NCBI GenBank assembly: GCA_963595735.1
Contig: CAVBJJ010000001.1
Span: 141,208 to 205,207 of the forward strand
Origin: CALWOS01 sp963595735
GTDB lineage: Bacteria; Bacillota; Clostridia; Oscillospirales; Oscillospiraceae
Length of the DNA stretch: 64,000 bases
Direction of reading: 5' to 3'
Shown: piece after piece, positions 25,093-34,216 of the stretch
Layout of the letters: each line of letters starts with the position of its first letter
How positions within the stretch are numbered: position 1 is the stretch's first letter
Notes under the pieces: model-generated
What the model saw: only the letters and a program-made list of their open reading frames with translations
Databases searched by the model: none
What the model was told of the DNA's origin: nothing
Program-made: the position numbers and the translations under genes

Positions 25093-27714
25093 ATGGCCGA
25101 TATGACCCCGATGAAGCAGCAATACTACGACATCAAGCGGCAGCATCAGGACTGTATGCTCTTTTTCCGCCTGGGCGATTTTTACGAGATGTTCGACGAT
25201 GACGCCCGTACCGCCGCCCGGGAGCTGGATCTGGCGCTGACCACCCGGGACAGAAACAAGCCGGAGGAGGAGCGCACCCCCATGTGCGGCGTGCCCTACC
25301 ACAGCGCCGAGGCCTACATCGGCCGGCTGATCGAAAAGGGCTACAAGGTAGCCATCTGCGAACAGACCGAGGATCCCGCCAAGGCCAAGGGTCTGGTCAA
25401 GCGGGATGTGATCCGGGTCATCACCCCCGGCACGGTCATGGCCGACTCCATGCTGGATGAAAAACGCAGCAACTATCTGGCGGCGGTACTGCTGGAGCAG
25501 GAGCAGGGGAGCATTGCCCTCTGCGATGTCTCCACCGGCGAGGTGTGCCTTTCCGCCTTTTCCCAGGAGGCGCTGCCCCATCTGCTCAACGAGCTGGGGC
25601 GTTTTTCTCCCCGGGAACTGCTGCTTTCCCCGGGCGCGGCGGAAAATGAACTGCTGGGGCAGTTTCTCAGCCAAAAGCTGCGCTGCATGACCCAGCCCGG
25701 CGCGGCGGAGAGCTTTGCCCCGGAGGCGGCCGCCGCCTGCATCGCCGCCCAGTATCCCCAGGCCAGCCTGGCCGATCTGGGGCTGGAGGGGGAGGAGGCC
25801 GCCCAGCGGGCGCTGGGCGCGCTGCTGGCCTATATCCGGGAGACCCAGAAAACGGATCTGAAGCATCTGGAGCGCCCAGAGATCCTGGCCTCCGGCCGCT
25901 ATATGGAAATGGACTACTCCACCCGGCGGAATCTGGAGCTGACCGAGGGGCTGCGCTCCCGGGAAAAATGGGGCAGCCTGCTCTGGGTGCTGGACAAAAC
26001 CCGCACCCCCATGGGCGCAAGAATGCTCCGCAGCTGGGTGGAGCGCCCGCTGCTGTCTCCGGTGGCCATCCACCGGCGGCTGGATGCGGTGGAGGAGCTG
26101 ACGGAAAACAGTATGCTCCGCGCCGAGCTGCGCCAGGTGCTTTCCACCGTGGGCGATTACCGCCGTCTGGTGGGGCGCTGCGTCTGCGGCACCGCCACCG
26201 GCAAGGATCTCCACGCCCTGGGCGAATACTGCGCCGCCCTGAGCATTCTCCGCCACCACATGAAGGACACGGTGCGCTGCGCCGCCCTGCGGGAGATCGC
26301 CCAGCAGGATGTGCTGATGGACATGGTGATCCTGCTGCGGGGCAATGTGGTGGACGATCCCCCGTTCTCCGTCCGGGAGGGCGGGATCATCCGTCCCCAT
26401 GTCAACGAGGAGCTGGACCGGCTGCGCCAGCTGCGGGACAACAGCGCCGAGCTGATGAAGGAAATGGAGCAGCGGGAGCGCTTTAACACCGGCATCCAAA
26501 AGCTGAAGCTGGGCTATAACAAGGTCTTTGGCTATTACATCGAGATCCCCAAATCCGCCGGAGATATGCCCGTGCCGCCCCATTACATCCGCAAGCAGAC
26601 CCTTTCCAACTGCGAGCGGTATTTTACGGAAGAGCTGAAAAACATGGAAACTGCCATCGTCGGCGCGCGGGACAAGATCTGCGATCTGGAATACCGCCTG
26701 TTCTGCCAGCTGCGGGACAAGGTCGCCGCGCAGGTGGGACGGATCCAGGCCGCGGCGGACAATGTGGCGCGGCTGGACACCTTCTGCTCTCTGGCGGAGG
26801 TGGCCGTGCGGCAGAACTATGTCCGCCCGGAGGTGGACTGCGGCGACCTGCTGGACATCCGGGACGGCCGGCATCCGGTGGTGGAATTCAGCCAGCAGGA
26901 CTGCCTTTTTGTCCCCAACGACAGCCTGCTCAACTGCGGCGATGACCGCGCGGCCATCGTCACCGGCCCCAACATGGCCGGTAAGAGCACCTATATGCGC
27001 CAGACCGCGCTCATCACCCTGATGGCGCAGATGGGCAGCTTTGTCCCGGCCAAAAGCGCCCGGGTGGGCGTGGTGGATCGGGTCTTTACCCGCATCGGCG
27101 CCAGCGACGATCTGGCCTCCGGCCAGAGCACCTTTATGGTGGAGATGAGCGAAATGGCAAACATTCTCCGTCATGCCACCGAAAAAAGCCTGCTCATCCT
27201 CGATGAGATCGGCCGGGGCACCAGCACCTTTGACGGCATGGCCATTGCCCGGGCGGTGCTGGAGTTCTGCGTGGACAAGCGCAAACTGGGCGCAAAGACC
27301 ATGTTTGCCACCCATTATCACGAGCTGACCGCGCTGGAGGGCTGTCTGCCCGGCGTGCGCAACTATAACATCACCGCCAAAAAGCAAAACGGCGACCTGC
27401 TGTTTCTGCGGAAGATCGTCCCCGGCGCGGCGGACGAAAGCTACGGCATCGAGGTGGCCAAACTGGCCGGCGTACCGGCGGAGGTGGTCGCCAAGGCGCG
27501 AACCTATTTGCAGGAGCTGGAGCACAAATCCCCGGCAGCGACGGCGGTGCCCGCCGCGCCCAAGCCGGAACCGGAAGTCCCTGCGCAGCTGGGTCTGGCC
27601 GATCTGGCCGCGGCGCAGGTGCGGGATACGCTCCAGGCGCTGGATGTGAACACCATTACCCCGCTGGAGGCGCTGAATCTGCTGCACCAGCTGAAAAAGA
27701 AGGTGAGCGGCTGA
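25093..27714 (+). CDS. mutS: DNA mismatch repair protein MutS
   Basis: Mismatch sensor; clamps on mispaired DNA and recruits MutL. The 873 residues have the mismatch-binding N-terminal domain with the Phe-x-Glu motif (LGDFYEMFDDDA), connector, lever and clamp regions, and the ATPase with Walker A TGPNMAGKSTYMRQ and the DEIGRGTSTFDG Walker B segment. Start ATG 25093 follows AAAAGGAG; the longer frame overlaps the end of miaB. The stop TGA shares its last base with the ATG of the next gene, so translation is coupled. Confidence 0.98.
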   Translation: MADMTPMKQQYYDIKRQHQDCMLFFRLGDFYEMFDDDARTAARELDLALTTRDRNKPEEERTPMCGVPYHSAEAYIGRLIEKGYKVAICEQTEDPAKAKGLVKRDVIRVITPGTVMADSMLDEKRSNYLAAVLLEQEQGSIALCDVSTGEVCLSAFSQEALPHLLNELGRFSPRELLLSPGAAENELLGQFLSQKLRCMTQPGAAESFAPEAAAACIAAQYPQASLADLGLEGEEAAQRALGALLAYIRETQKTDLKHLERPEILASGRYMEMDYSTRRNLELTEGLRSREKWGSLLWVLDKTRTPMGARMLRSWVERPLLSPVAIHRRLDAVEELTENSMLRAELRQVLSTVGDYRRLVGRCVCGTATGKDLHALGEYCAALSILRHHMKDTVRCAALREIAQQDVLMDMVILLRGNVVDDPPFSVREGGIIRPHVNEELDRLRQLRDNSAELMKEMEQRERFNTGIQKLKLGYNKVFGYYIEIPKSAGDMPVPPHYIRKQTLSNCERYFTEELKNMETAIVGARDKICDLEYRLFCQLRDKVAAQVGRIQAAADNVARLDTFCSLAEVAVRQNYVRPEVDCGDLLDIRDGRHPVVEFSQQDCLFVPNDSLLNCGDDRAAIVTGPNMAGKSTYMRQTALITLMAQMGSFVPAKSARVGVVDRVFTRIGASDDLASGQSTFMVEMSEMANILRHATEKSLLILDEIGRGTSTFDGMAIARAVLEFCVDKRKLGAKTMFATHYHELTALEGCLPGVRNYNITAKKQNGDLLFLRKIVPGAADESYGIEVAKLAGVPAEVVAKARTYLQELEHKSPAATAVPAAPKPEPEVPAQLGLADLAAAQVRDTLQALDVNTITPLEALNLLHQLKKKVSG

Positions 27715-28430
27715 TGCGTGCCATCCCCTCCCGGGTCTATCCCATCCAGCCCCACCTGAGCCGGGGGCGCTGGATCGCCGGGCTGCTCTATCTGGTCTGT
27801 CACTGCGTGCTGATCCCCCTGGCGCTGGATCTGTACTTTCTCAAATACGCTCCCACTCCCACCATCATGGAGCTGGCCGGGCAAAACGCGGTGTACTATG
27901 CCGCAGGGCTGGCTTTTGTGCTGGCGGTGCTTTCCCGCTGGCTGCGGGAGGAATTTTACCTCCTGCTGGACGCCCCGCTCCGCTGCCTGCGGCTGCTGGT
28001 GCTGGGCTTTTTTCTGTATTTTATCCTTGCCTTTGCGGTAAGTCTGGTGCTGCAATACGGCTTTTCCGCCACAGAAAACCCCAACCAGTCTGCGGTAAAT
28101 CAAATGATCGGCCGGGCGCGCAATCCCATGTTCGGCCTGACGGTGTTTTTAGCGCCGCTGGTGGAGGAGACCCTGTTCCGGGGCGTGCTATTCGGCGGCA
28201 TCCACCCCAAGAACCGGACGGCGGCCTATGTTGTCAGCATGGCCGCGTTTTCCCTGTATCATGTCTGGCAGTATATTGCCTTTACCGGCAATTTCTCTCT
28301 GCTAATCTACGGCATGGTCTATCTTCCCGCCGGCTTTGTGCTGGCCTGGCAATATGAGCGCTCCGGCAGCGTCTGGACGCCGATTTTTCTGCACATGATC
28401 ATCAACGCCATGGGCTTTCTGCTGCAATAG
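27714..28430 (+). CDS. CPBP-family intramembrane glutamic endopeptidase (CAAX protease-like)
   Basis: A 238-residue multi-spanning membrane protein. It carries the CPBP/ABI protease motifs: EExxxR (VEETLFRGVLFGG), FxxxH (FSLYHVW) and HxxxN/B (HMIINAMGF), with about seven hydrophobic helices. Family members cleave substrates within the membrane or serve in peptide immunity and modification; the substrate here is unknown. It is inserted between mutS and mutL with a one-base overlap (TGATG) to mutS, so it is co-expressed with mismatch repair, but no functional tie to repair is evident. Confidence 0.9.
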   Translation: MRAIPSRVYPIQPHLSRGRWIAGLLYLVCHCVLIPLALDLYFLKYAPTPTIMELAGQNAVYYAAGLAFVLAVLSRWLREEFYLLLDAPLRCLRLLVLGFFLYFILAFAVSLVLQYGFSATENPNQSAVNQMIGRARNPMFGLTVFLAPLVEETLFRGVLFGGIHPKNRTAAYVVSMAAFSLYHVWQYIAFTGNFSLLIYGMVYLPAGFVLAWQYERSGSVWTPIFLHMIINAMGFLLQ

Positions 28431-28475
28431 GCTCATGCAAAAACTGGCCGGAATCCCGGCCGGAAAGGAGCAGCC

Positions 28476-30458
28476 ATGTCTGTTATCAATATTCTCTCGC
28501 CCCATGTGGCGGATATGATCGCCGCCGGCGAGGTGGTGGATCGCCCTGCCAATGTGGTCAAGGAGCTGGTGGAAAACGCCATCGACGCCGGCGCAAAGCG
28601 GGTCACGGTGGAAATTGTCCGGGGCGGCACCGGCCGTATCCGGGTCATGGACGATGGCTGCGGCATGGCGCCGGAGGATGCCGGCATCGCCTTTCTCCGC
28701 CACGCCACCAGCAAGCTGAAAACGGAGCGGGATCTGGAGGCCATCGGCACTCTGGGCTTCCGGGGCGAGGCCCTTGCCGCCATCGCCTCGGTCAGCCGCA
28801 TCACCCTGTTCACCCGCCGTCCGGAGGATGAAGCCGGCACCCGCATGGTGCTGGAGGCCGGGGAGATCCAACAGATGGAGCCCTGCGGCTGCCCGGTGGG
28901 TACCAGCATCACGGTGGAGGATCTGTTTTTCAACACCCCCGCCCGCCGGAAGTTCCTGAAAACGGACAAGGCGGAGAGCGCGGCCTGCGTAGCCATGGCG
29001 CTGCGCTGCGCGCTGGGGCGTCCCGGGCTGCGCCTGCGCTGCCTGCGGGATGGCCAGGAGCAGTTTTTCTCCCCCGGAGACGGCGTGCAGAAAAGTGCCG
29101 TCTATGCCCTGCTGGGGCGGGACTTTGCCGCCGGACTGCTGCCCTGTCGGGGCGCGTGCGAGGGCGTGACCGCTTCCGGCTTTGTCTCCGCCCCCCATGC
29201 GGGACGGGGCAACCGCACCGGGCAATACTTTTTCGTCAACGGCCGCGCCATTCGCAGCCCGCTGCTGCAGGCTGCCGTAGAGCAGGCCTACAAAAACCGT
29301 CTGCTGACCGGGCGCTTTCCCGCCTGCGTGATCTGGCTGGAGCTGGGCTTCGGCGGAGTGGATGTGAATGTCCATCCCACCAAGAACGAGGTGCGCTTTT
29401 CTCAGGAAAAAACCGTGTTTGACGCAGTATTCTGCGCGGTAAGCGGCGCGTTGGAGCAGGATCACGCTCCCCGGCAGATGCAGCTTTCGCCGACCCCTAT
29501 CCCGGCAGATGCAGCGCCGGAGCCGGAGAAGATCCCGCTGCCGGAGCCGGTCAAGCCCTCCATGCAGCGCGCCGGAGCGAACAGCAGCCCCCGGCCGGAT
29601 TTTTTCCAGACCATGACTGCGGCGGACTTCCGCCGTTGGAAACCTGCCCCCGGGCAGTCTGCCGCCTGTCCGGCAGCCCCCCGCGGCGGGACAAGCCCCC
29701 GCGCAGCCGCCCCTATCGGGCAGCTGCGGCAGCCGGAGCCGGCCTATACCCCCCAGCCCGCCGCGCCCCAGGCGATCCCCCTTGCGCCGGAGAAATCCAC
29801 AACTGTGCAAAACTCTGTGCAAAATGTGCAAAACTCCATTTTGGAGCCTGTGCCCCCTGCGCCGGAGCCGGAAGAAACCAGCCCTCTGGAGCAGGCCGCC
29901 GCGCCTGCGCCGCGGCTGATCGGGGAAGCGCTGGGGACCTATATCATCGTGGAGCAGGGGGACAAACTGCTGCTGATCGACAAGCACGCCGCCCACGAGC
30001 GCATCCTCTTTGACCGGCTTGCCGCCCGGCGGGGCGGGAGCATGAGCCAGCCCCTGCTGGCGCCCATCTCCTTTTCCCCGGGGCCGGAGGCGGCAGAGCT
30101 GCTGCTGGCTCACCAACAGCAGCTGGATGACCTGGGCTTTGTGGTGGAGGCCTTCGGCCCCGGCACGGTGATCGTCCGGGCGGCGCCGGAGGAATTGCAG
30201 GGCAGCGAGCTGGTGTTCCTGGAAGAGCTGACCGACACCCTGCAAAAGGGCGGCCCCGCCGCCCTGGGGGAGGATTGGCTGCACTCCATGGCCTGCAAGG
30301 CCGCCATCAAAGCCGGTCATGACAGCGACCCCCGGGAGCTGCTGCCCCTGGCGGAGGCCGTACTGGCCGGGAAGATCCAATACTGCCCCCACGGCAGACC
30401 CATTGCCATCACCCTGACCCGCCGGGATCTGGACAAGCAGTTTTCCCGCATTGTGTAA
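28476..30458 (+). CDS. mutL: DNA mismatch repair protein MutL
   Basis: ATPase and nicking endonuclease that acts after MutS. The 660 residues have the GHKL ATPase N-terminus (ENAIDAG, DDGCGM, GFRGEALAAI), a Pro/Ala-rich linker (about 345-480) and the C-terminal dimerisation/endonuclease domain. The metal motif DQHA(x)2E(x)4E of MutH-less bacteria appears as DKHAAHERILFD: the first acidic and histidine residues are kept, glutamine is lysine and the last glutamate is aspartate. Start ATG follows AAAGGAG. Nicking activity is likely but the altered motif is noted. Confidence 0.97.
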   Translation: MSVINILSPHVADMIAAGEVVDRPANVVKELVENAIDAGAKRVTVEIVRGGTGRIRVMDDGCGMAPEDAGIAFLRHATSKLKTERDLEAIGTLGFRGEALAAIASVSRITLFTRRPEDEAGTRMVLEAGEIQQMEPCGCPVGTSITVEDLFFNTPARRKFLKTDKAESAACVAMALRCALGRPGLRLRCLRDGQEQFFSPGDGVQKSAVYALLGRDFAAGLLPCRGACEGVTASGFVSAPHAGRGNRTGQYFFVNGRAIRSPLLQAAVEQAYKNRLLTGRFPACVIWLELGFGGVDVNVHPTKNEVRFSQEKTVFDAVFCAVSGALEQDHAPRQMQLSPTPIPADAAPEPEKIPLPEPVKPSMQRAGANSSPRPDFFQTMTAADFRRWKPAPGQSAACPAAPRGGTSPRAAAPIGQLRQPEPAYTPQPAAPQAIPLAPEKSTTVQNSVQNVQNSILEPVPPAPEPEETSPLEQAAAPAPRLIGEALGTYIIVEQGDKLLLIDKHAAHERILFDRLAARRGGSMSQPLLAPISFSPGPEAAELLLAHQQQLDDLGFVVEAFGPGTVIVRAAPEELQGSELVFLEELTDTLQKGGPAALGEDWLHSMACKAAIKAGHDSDPRELLPLAEAVLAGKIQYCPHGRPIAITLTRRDLDKQFSRIV

Positions 30459-30464
30459 AAGGGC

Positions 30465-30499
30465 AAAAAAGAACGCCGGGCAGAGGATTCTGCCCGGCG
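30465..30499. terminator. Terminator between mutL and degV (convergent)
   Basis: Eleven-bp perfect stem CGCCGGGCAGA/TCTGCCCGGCG (30474-30484 with 30489-30499). On the minus strand it is followed by TTCTTTTTT, so it ends degV; it may also stop mutL transcripts. Confidence 0.85.
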
Positions 30500-30522
30500 G
30501 TGTGAATATAAGAATTTACTTT

Positions 30523-31374
30523 TTATTTCATGGCAAGCCCCAGCCCGATGGTGTGGGGGCCGCAGTGGCTGGTAACGGTGCAGCCGGCGCGGGTGATATA
30601 GACCTCCTTGAAGGGGACGATCTCCCGGCACTGGCGGATCAGCTCCTGCACCTCGTCCGTGGTGTCCGGTCCGGTCTGTACGATCATCAAAACGCTGTCG
30701 TCCACCTTTTCTGGCTCCGCCAGACGATCCCGAATCCACTGCTCCCAGACCTTTTTCATGGTGCCCCGGTACTTTTTGCCCACATCCATCTTGGCGCCCA
30801 CCTGGATGCAGGGATGGAGCTTGAGCAGGTTTGCGCCCAGCGCGGCAACGCTGGAGCAGCGACCGCCCTTGTGCAGATAGGCCAGGGTCTCCAGCACAAA
30901 GTTAAAGCGGATCTTTTCGTCCCGGTAGACCTCCAGCTGCTGGAGCAGCTGCGGCAGCTCCATGCCATCCTGGGCAGCCAGCTGGGCGGCCTTTACCGCC
31001 AGCATTCCGCTGCCCAGAGAAAGGCTGCGGCTGTCCACGGGGAACACCCGTCCGCCCAGCTCCTGGGCGGCGATATTGCAGTTCTGGTGACAGGAGGAAT
31101 AATTCGCGCCGAGGTTGATGTGTACGATGGCGTCGTACTCCTCCAGCAGCGGGGTAAAGCAGTCCACATAATCCCCCACGGTGACTGCGGCAGTGCTGGT
31201 GATCTCTCCGCCGGACTGCACATGGGCAAAAATATCGTCCGGTGTGATCTCCAGCGCATCCTTGAAAGACTCGCCGGCCTTGATGATGTACAGCGGCAGG
31301 CAGCTGATATTGTACTTCTGATACAGCTCCTCGGACAGGTCGGAAGTGCTGTCGGTCGTCACCTTGATCTTCAT
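30523..31374 (-). CDS. DegV family fatty-acid-binding protein
   Basis: Cytoplasmic lipid-binding protein; the family (FakB) presents fatty acids to the FakA kinase for phospholipid synthesis in Gram-positives. The 283 residues have the family start TTDSTSDLSEELYQKYNI, the S-T-A-A-V segment that contacts the carboxylate (ITSTAAVTVGDYVDCF), INLGANYSSCHQNC and VDSRSLSLGSGMLA. The start follows AAGGAGG on the minus strand. Monocistronic between mutL and miaA. No fakA is visible in the window, so the partner is not shown. Confidence 0.92.
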   Translation of the reverse strand: MKIKVTTDSTSDLSEELYQKYNISCLPLYIIKAGESFKDALEITPDDIFAHVQSGGEITSTAAVTVGDYVDCFTPLLEEYDAIVHINLGANYSSCHQNCNIAAQELGGRVFPVDSRSLSLGSGMLAVKAAQLAAQDGMELPQLLQQLEVYRDEKIRFNFVLETLAYLHKGGRCSSVAALGANLLKLHPCIQVGAKMDVGKKYRGTMKKVWEQWIRDRLAEPEKVDDSVLMIVQTGPDTTDEVQELIRQCREIVPFKEVYITRAGCTVTSHCGPHTIGLGLAMK

Positions 31375-31433
31375 CAGGTGTTCCTCCTTGACTTTATATT
31401 ACTTATACTCTCAGTAAACTCAGTGTAAACGAT

Positions 31434-31462
31434 ATTGTATCATGTTCTGTCGAAAAAGGGAA
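31434..31462 (-). promoter_or_regulatory. Possible promoter of degV
   Basis: Minus strand: extended -10 TGATACAAT (core TACAAT 31439-31434) with a weak TTCCCT -35 (31462-31457) at 17 bases. Confidence 0.5.
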
Positions 31463-31519
31463 GTGCTAAGTCACAAATTCTTTTTTTGACCTGCTCCGGC
31501 AGAGAAAGGATAACAAACT

Positions 31520-32512
31520 ATGCAGCAGATCCCCAAGCTTTTGGCCGTCACCGGCCCCACCGCCACCGGCAAGACCCGGCTGGGCGTGCTTCTGGCGCAG
31601 CGGCTCCGGGGGGAGATCGTCTCCGTGGATTCCATGCAGCTGTACCGGCGTATGGACATCGGCACCGCCAAGGCCACGCCGGAGGAAATGGAGGGCGTAC
31701 CCCACCATATGCTGGATGTTGCGGAGCCATGGGACAACTGGTCCGTGGCGCGCTATGTCCAGGCCGCCGCCGCCTGCTGCGCGGATATCTTCGCCCGGGG
31801 GCGGCTGCCCATTCTGGTGGGCGGGACGAATTTGTACCTGGACTCCCTGCTGTCCGGGCGGGACTTTGCCGCCCGTCCGCCGGAGGACGACGATCTGCGT
31901 CAGCGTCTGGGGGCGGAATACGACCGCCTGGGGGGCGAGGCCTTTCGGGAGCAGCTGCGCAGGGTGGACCCGGAGCGGGCGGAAAAGCTGCACCCCGGCG
32001 ACAAGCGCCGGCTGGTGCGCGCCATGGAGGTCTGGCAGCTGACCGGCAAGACCATCACCTGTCACGACCGGGAAACCGCCGCCCTGCCGCCCCGGTACCG
32101 CTGCCGCAAGCTGGCGCTTTCCTTTGCCGACCGGCAGCTGCTGTATGACCGCATCGACAGCCGGGTGCTGGAAATGGTAGATCGCGGCCTGTTTGCGGAG
32201 GTCGAAGCGCTGCTGGCGGAAGGGCTTTCTCCGGAACACACGGCGCTGCAGGCCATCGGCTATAAGGAAGCGGCCGCCGCCCTGCGGGGCGAGATCAGCC
32301 GGGAGGAGGCCATCGAGGCCATCCAGCGGGAAAGCCGCCGCTATGCCAAGCGTCAGCTGACCTGGCTGCGCCGGGACAAAAGCGTCCACTGGCTGCTGTG
32401 GGACAGCGCCGCGCCGGATCTTTCCGCCGCCGCAGACGCCCAGGCGGCGGCCTGGCTTGCCGAGCTTCGGCAGGAGGCTGCCGGCGAACCGGCGGCAGCG
32501 CCGCTTTTCTAG
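31520..32512 (+). CDS. miaA: tRNA dimethylallyltransferase MiaA
   Basis: Transfers a dimethylallyl group to A37 of tRNAs, making i6A, the substrate of MiaB encoded at 23616. The 330 residues have the P-loop GPTATGKTRLG, the SVDSMQLYRRMDIGTAK segment, PHHMLD and the R-S/T-rich C-terminal helix (ESRRYAKRQLTWLRRD). The start follows AAAGGA. Followed by hfq, the same order as in many bacteria. Confidence 0.97.
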   Translation: MQQIPKLLAVTGPTATGKTRLGVLLAQRLRGEIVSVDSMQLYRRMDIGTAKATPEEMEGVPHHMLDVAEPWDNWSVARYVQAAAACCADIFARGRLPILVGGTNLYLDSLLSGRDFAARPPEDDDLRQRLGAEYDRLGGEAFREQLRRVDPERAEKLHPGDKRRLVRAMEVWQLTGKTITCHDRETAALPPRYRCRKLALSFADRQLLYDRIDSRVLEMVDRGLFAEVEALLAEGLSPEHTALQAIGYKEAAAALRGEISREEAIEAIQRESRRYAKRQLTWLRRDKSVHWLLWDSAAPDLSAAADAQAAAWLAELRQEAAGEPAAAPLF

Positions 32513-32583
32513 CTGCCTGCCGCCAGCGCCCGCGCGGTTTCGACAGTCTTTTTCTCTCTTTGCGGATAAAATAGGTTCCGTGG

Positions 32584-32608
32584 CAAATCTTTTCCCAAAA
32601 AAGATTTG
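32584..32608. repeat. AT-rich perfect inverted repeat between miaA and hfq
   Basis: CAAATCTTTT and AAAAGATTTG (10 bp) around a five-base centre, 72 bases after the miaA stop. Too AT-rich for a classical terminator; could be an operator or weak terminator. Confidence 0.5.
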
Positions 32609-32682
32609 TACATATTAACTATTTTATGGGCGGCGCTGCTATGATAGAATACATGAATAGCCGCCCGAAAGGGAGATTGGCT

Positions 32683-32913
32683 ATGACACAAAAATTCCAA
32701 AACCTGCAGGACGCATTCCTCAACCGCGCAAGAAAGGAGCGCCTGCTCATCACCGTATTTCTTATGAACGGCTTTCAGATGAAGGGTATTGTCCGGGGCT
32801 TTGACAGCTTCGTGGTCATGCTGGATTCTGACGGCAAGCAGCAAATGATCTACAAGCACGCGATCTCGACCCTTATCCCGCCCAGACCTCTGGAGCTGCT
32901 GCGGGAGGATTGA
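32683..32913 (+). CDS. hfq: RNA-binding protein Hfq
   Basis: Hexameric Sm-like RNA chaperone; pairs small RNAs with mRNAs. The 76 residues show Sm1 (FLNRARKERLLITVFLMNGFQMKGIVRGFDSFVVML) and Sm2 with the diagnostic YKHAISTL motif. The start ATG 32683 follows AAAGGGAG; a frame from 32626 adds 19 unsupported residues. Short C-terminal tail (ELLRED), typical of Firmicutes. Follows miaA after 170 bases. Confidence 0.97.
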   Translation: MTQKFQNLQDAFLNRARKERLLITVFLMNGFQMKGIVRGFDSFVVMLDSDGKQQMIYKHAISTLIPPRPLELLRED

Positions 32914-32950
32914 TCTTCCCCGACGGGTCGAGCGCGGGAAAGGAACGGGA

Positions 32951-34159
32951 ATGGTTAAAACCGACCACTATCTCCGGGTTGCCGCCTTTATCGTCTTTCT
33001 GGCCATGGCGGTCTACCTGGCTTACTATGCCTTTCACCAGCTGGCCCGCCCTATGGTCACCTCGCTGGCCATCACCACCACCGTCCGGGACAGCGCTACC
33101 GTCACCGGGCTGGTCGCCCGGGAGGAGCAGCTGGTGGAAAACAGCGGCGGACAGGTGCAGATCATCGCCGGGGAGGGGAAGAATGTTGCCCGGGACGAGA
33201 CCCTTGCCCTGAGCCTGAACGGTGCGGACGCCCTGAACCAGCAGAACCGGATGATGGAACTGGAAACGGAGATCCAGCGGGTCAGCACCCTGCTGTCCGC
33301 CCAGGAGACCCGGAAAAATCTCTCCGCCGAGGACACCTCTGCCCGCAGCGCGGCGCTGGCGCTTTCCGGCGCGGTGGCGCGGCATGATCTGACGGCGCTG
33401 AACACCCTTTCCACCAATCTGCGCTCCCTGGTGCTCAGCAGCGGCGACCCTGTCACCCAGGAGACCCTGGACGGCCTGCAGGCGGAATACGACCAGCTGT
33501 ACGCCCAGGCCGCCACCAATTCCGGCCGCATCCGTGCCGCCGCGCCGGGACTGTTTTCCACTGCCCTGGACGGCTGGGAAGGCCTGACCCGAAGCGATTT
33601 GGAAAACTGCACGCCGGAGGCGCTGGAACAGCGCTTTCAGGAGGAGCGCAGCCCCGACGAGAACGCCATCGGCAAGCTGGTCACCAGCTATACCTGGTAC
33701 TACGCCGCCATTCTGGACGGGGAGCACGCCGACACGCTGGAGCTGGAACAGACCGTGGATCTGGAATTCGGCCGCCATTACAGCGGCAGCGTTTCCGGCC
33801 GCGTGGTACATAAAGGACCCAAAAGCAAGGATAATCGGCAGGTGGTCGTGTTCGCCCTGACCGAGGCCATGGCGGACACCATGGCCATGCGCCGCACCAA
33901 TGCGGAGCTGGTGGTGGCGGAACACACCGGTATCCGGGTGCCGAAGCAGGCCATTCACCGGGACGACGGCAGCGAGACCGACTATGTTTACACCGTGACC
34001 GGCGGCCGGGCGGAACGCAAGGCCGTGGAGGTGGTCTACACCGATCCGGAGCAGGACTACTGTCTGGTGGCCGTTTCCGGCGATGTCAACGCCCTGCGCA
34101 ACGGCAGCGAGATCATTGTCAGCGCCCACGATCTGTATGACGGAAAAATTCTCAACTGA
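32951..34159 (+). CDS. HlyD-like membrane-anchored protein of the division cluster
   Basis: A 402-residue protein with one N-terminal membrane helix (YLRVAAFIVFLAMAVYLAYYAFHQL), then an extracytoplasmic part laid out like a HlyD/membrane-fusion adaptor: a lipoyl-like half (TVTGLVAREEQLV, VQIIAGEGKNVARDETLAL), a central helical/coiled-coil hairpin (about 95-180) and a returning beta-barrel (YSGSVSGRVV, GIRVPKQAIHR). No transporter partner is adjacent; instead it precedes ylmE-sepF-divIVA. Related genes occupy this place in other Clostridia in my recollection. A role at the envelope or septum is inference only. Confidence 0.75.
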   Translation: MVKTDHYLRVAAFIVFLAMAVYLAYYAFHQLARPMVTSLAITTTVRDSATVTGLVAREEQLVENSGGQVQIIAGEGKNVARDETLALSLNGADALNQQNRMMELETEIQRVSTLLSAQETRKNLSAEDTSARSAALALSGAVARHDLTALNTLSTNLRSLVLSSGDPVTQETLDGLQAEYDQLYAQAATNSGRIRAAAPGLFSTALDGWEGLTRSDLENCTPEALEQRFQEERSPDENAIGKLVTSYTWYYAAILDGEHADTLELEQTVDLEFGRHYSGSVSGRVVHKGPKSKDNRQVVVFALTEAMADTMAMRRTNAELVVAEHTGIRVPKQAIHRDDGSETDYVYTVTGGRAERKAVEVVYTDPEQDYCLVAVSGDVNALRNGSEIIVSAHDLYDGKILN

Positions 34160-34216
34160 CCCGCAGACGGGCTTTTTCGCGCCCGCCCCGGGAATTTGCT
34201 CCTTGGAGGTATGATC

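Noticed and set aside
25069..27687. Minus-strand open frame of 872 codons opposite mutS
   Set aside because: Antisense shadow of a conserved gene.
31486..31514. Promoter TTGACC-17-GATAAC ahead of miaA
   Set aside because: The -10 would be only five bases from the start codon and overlaps the ribosome site; coincidental match.
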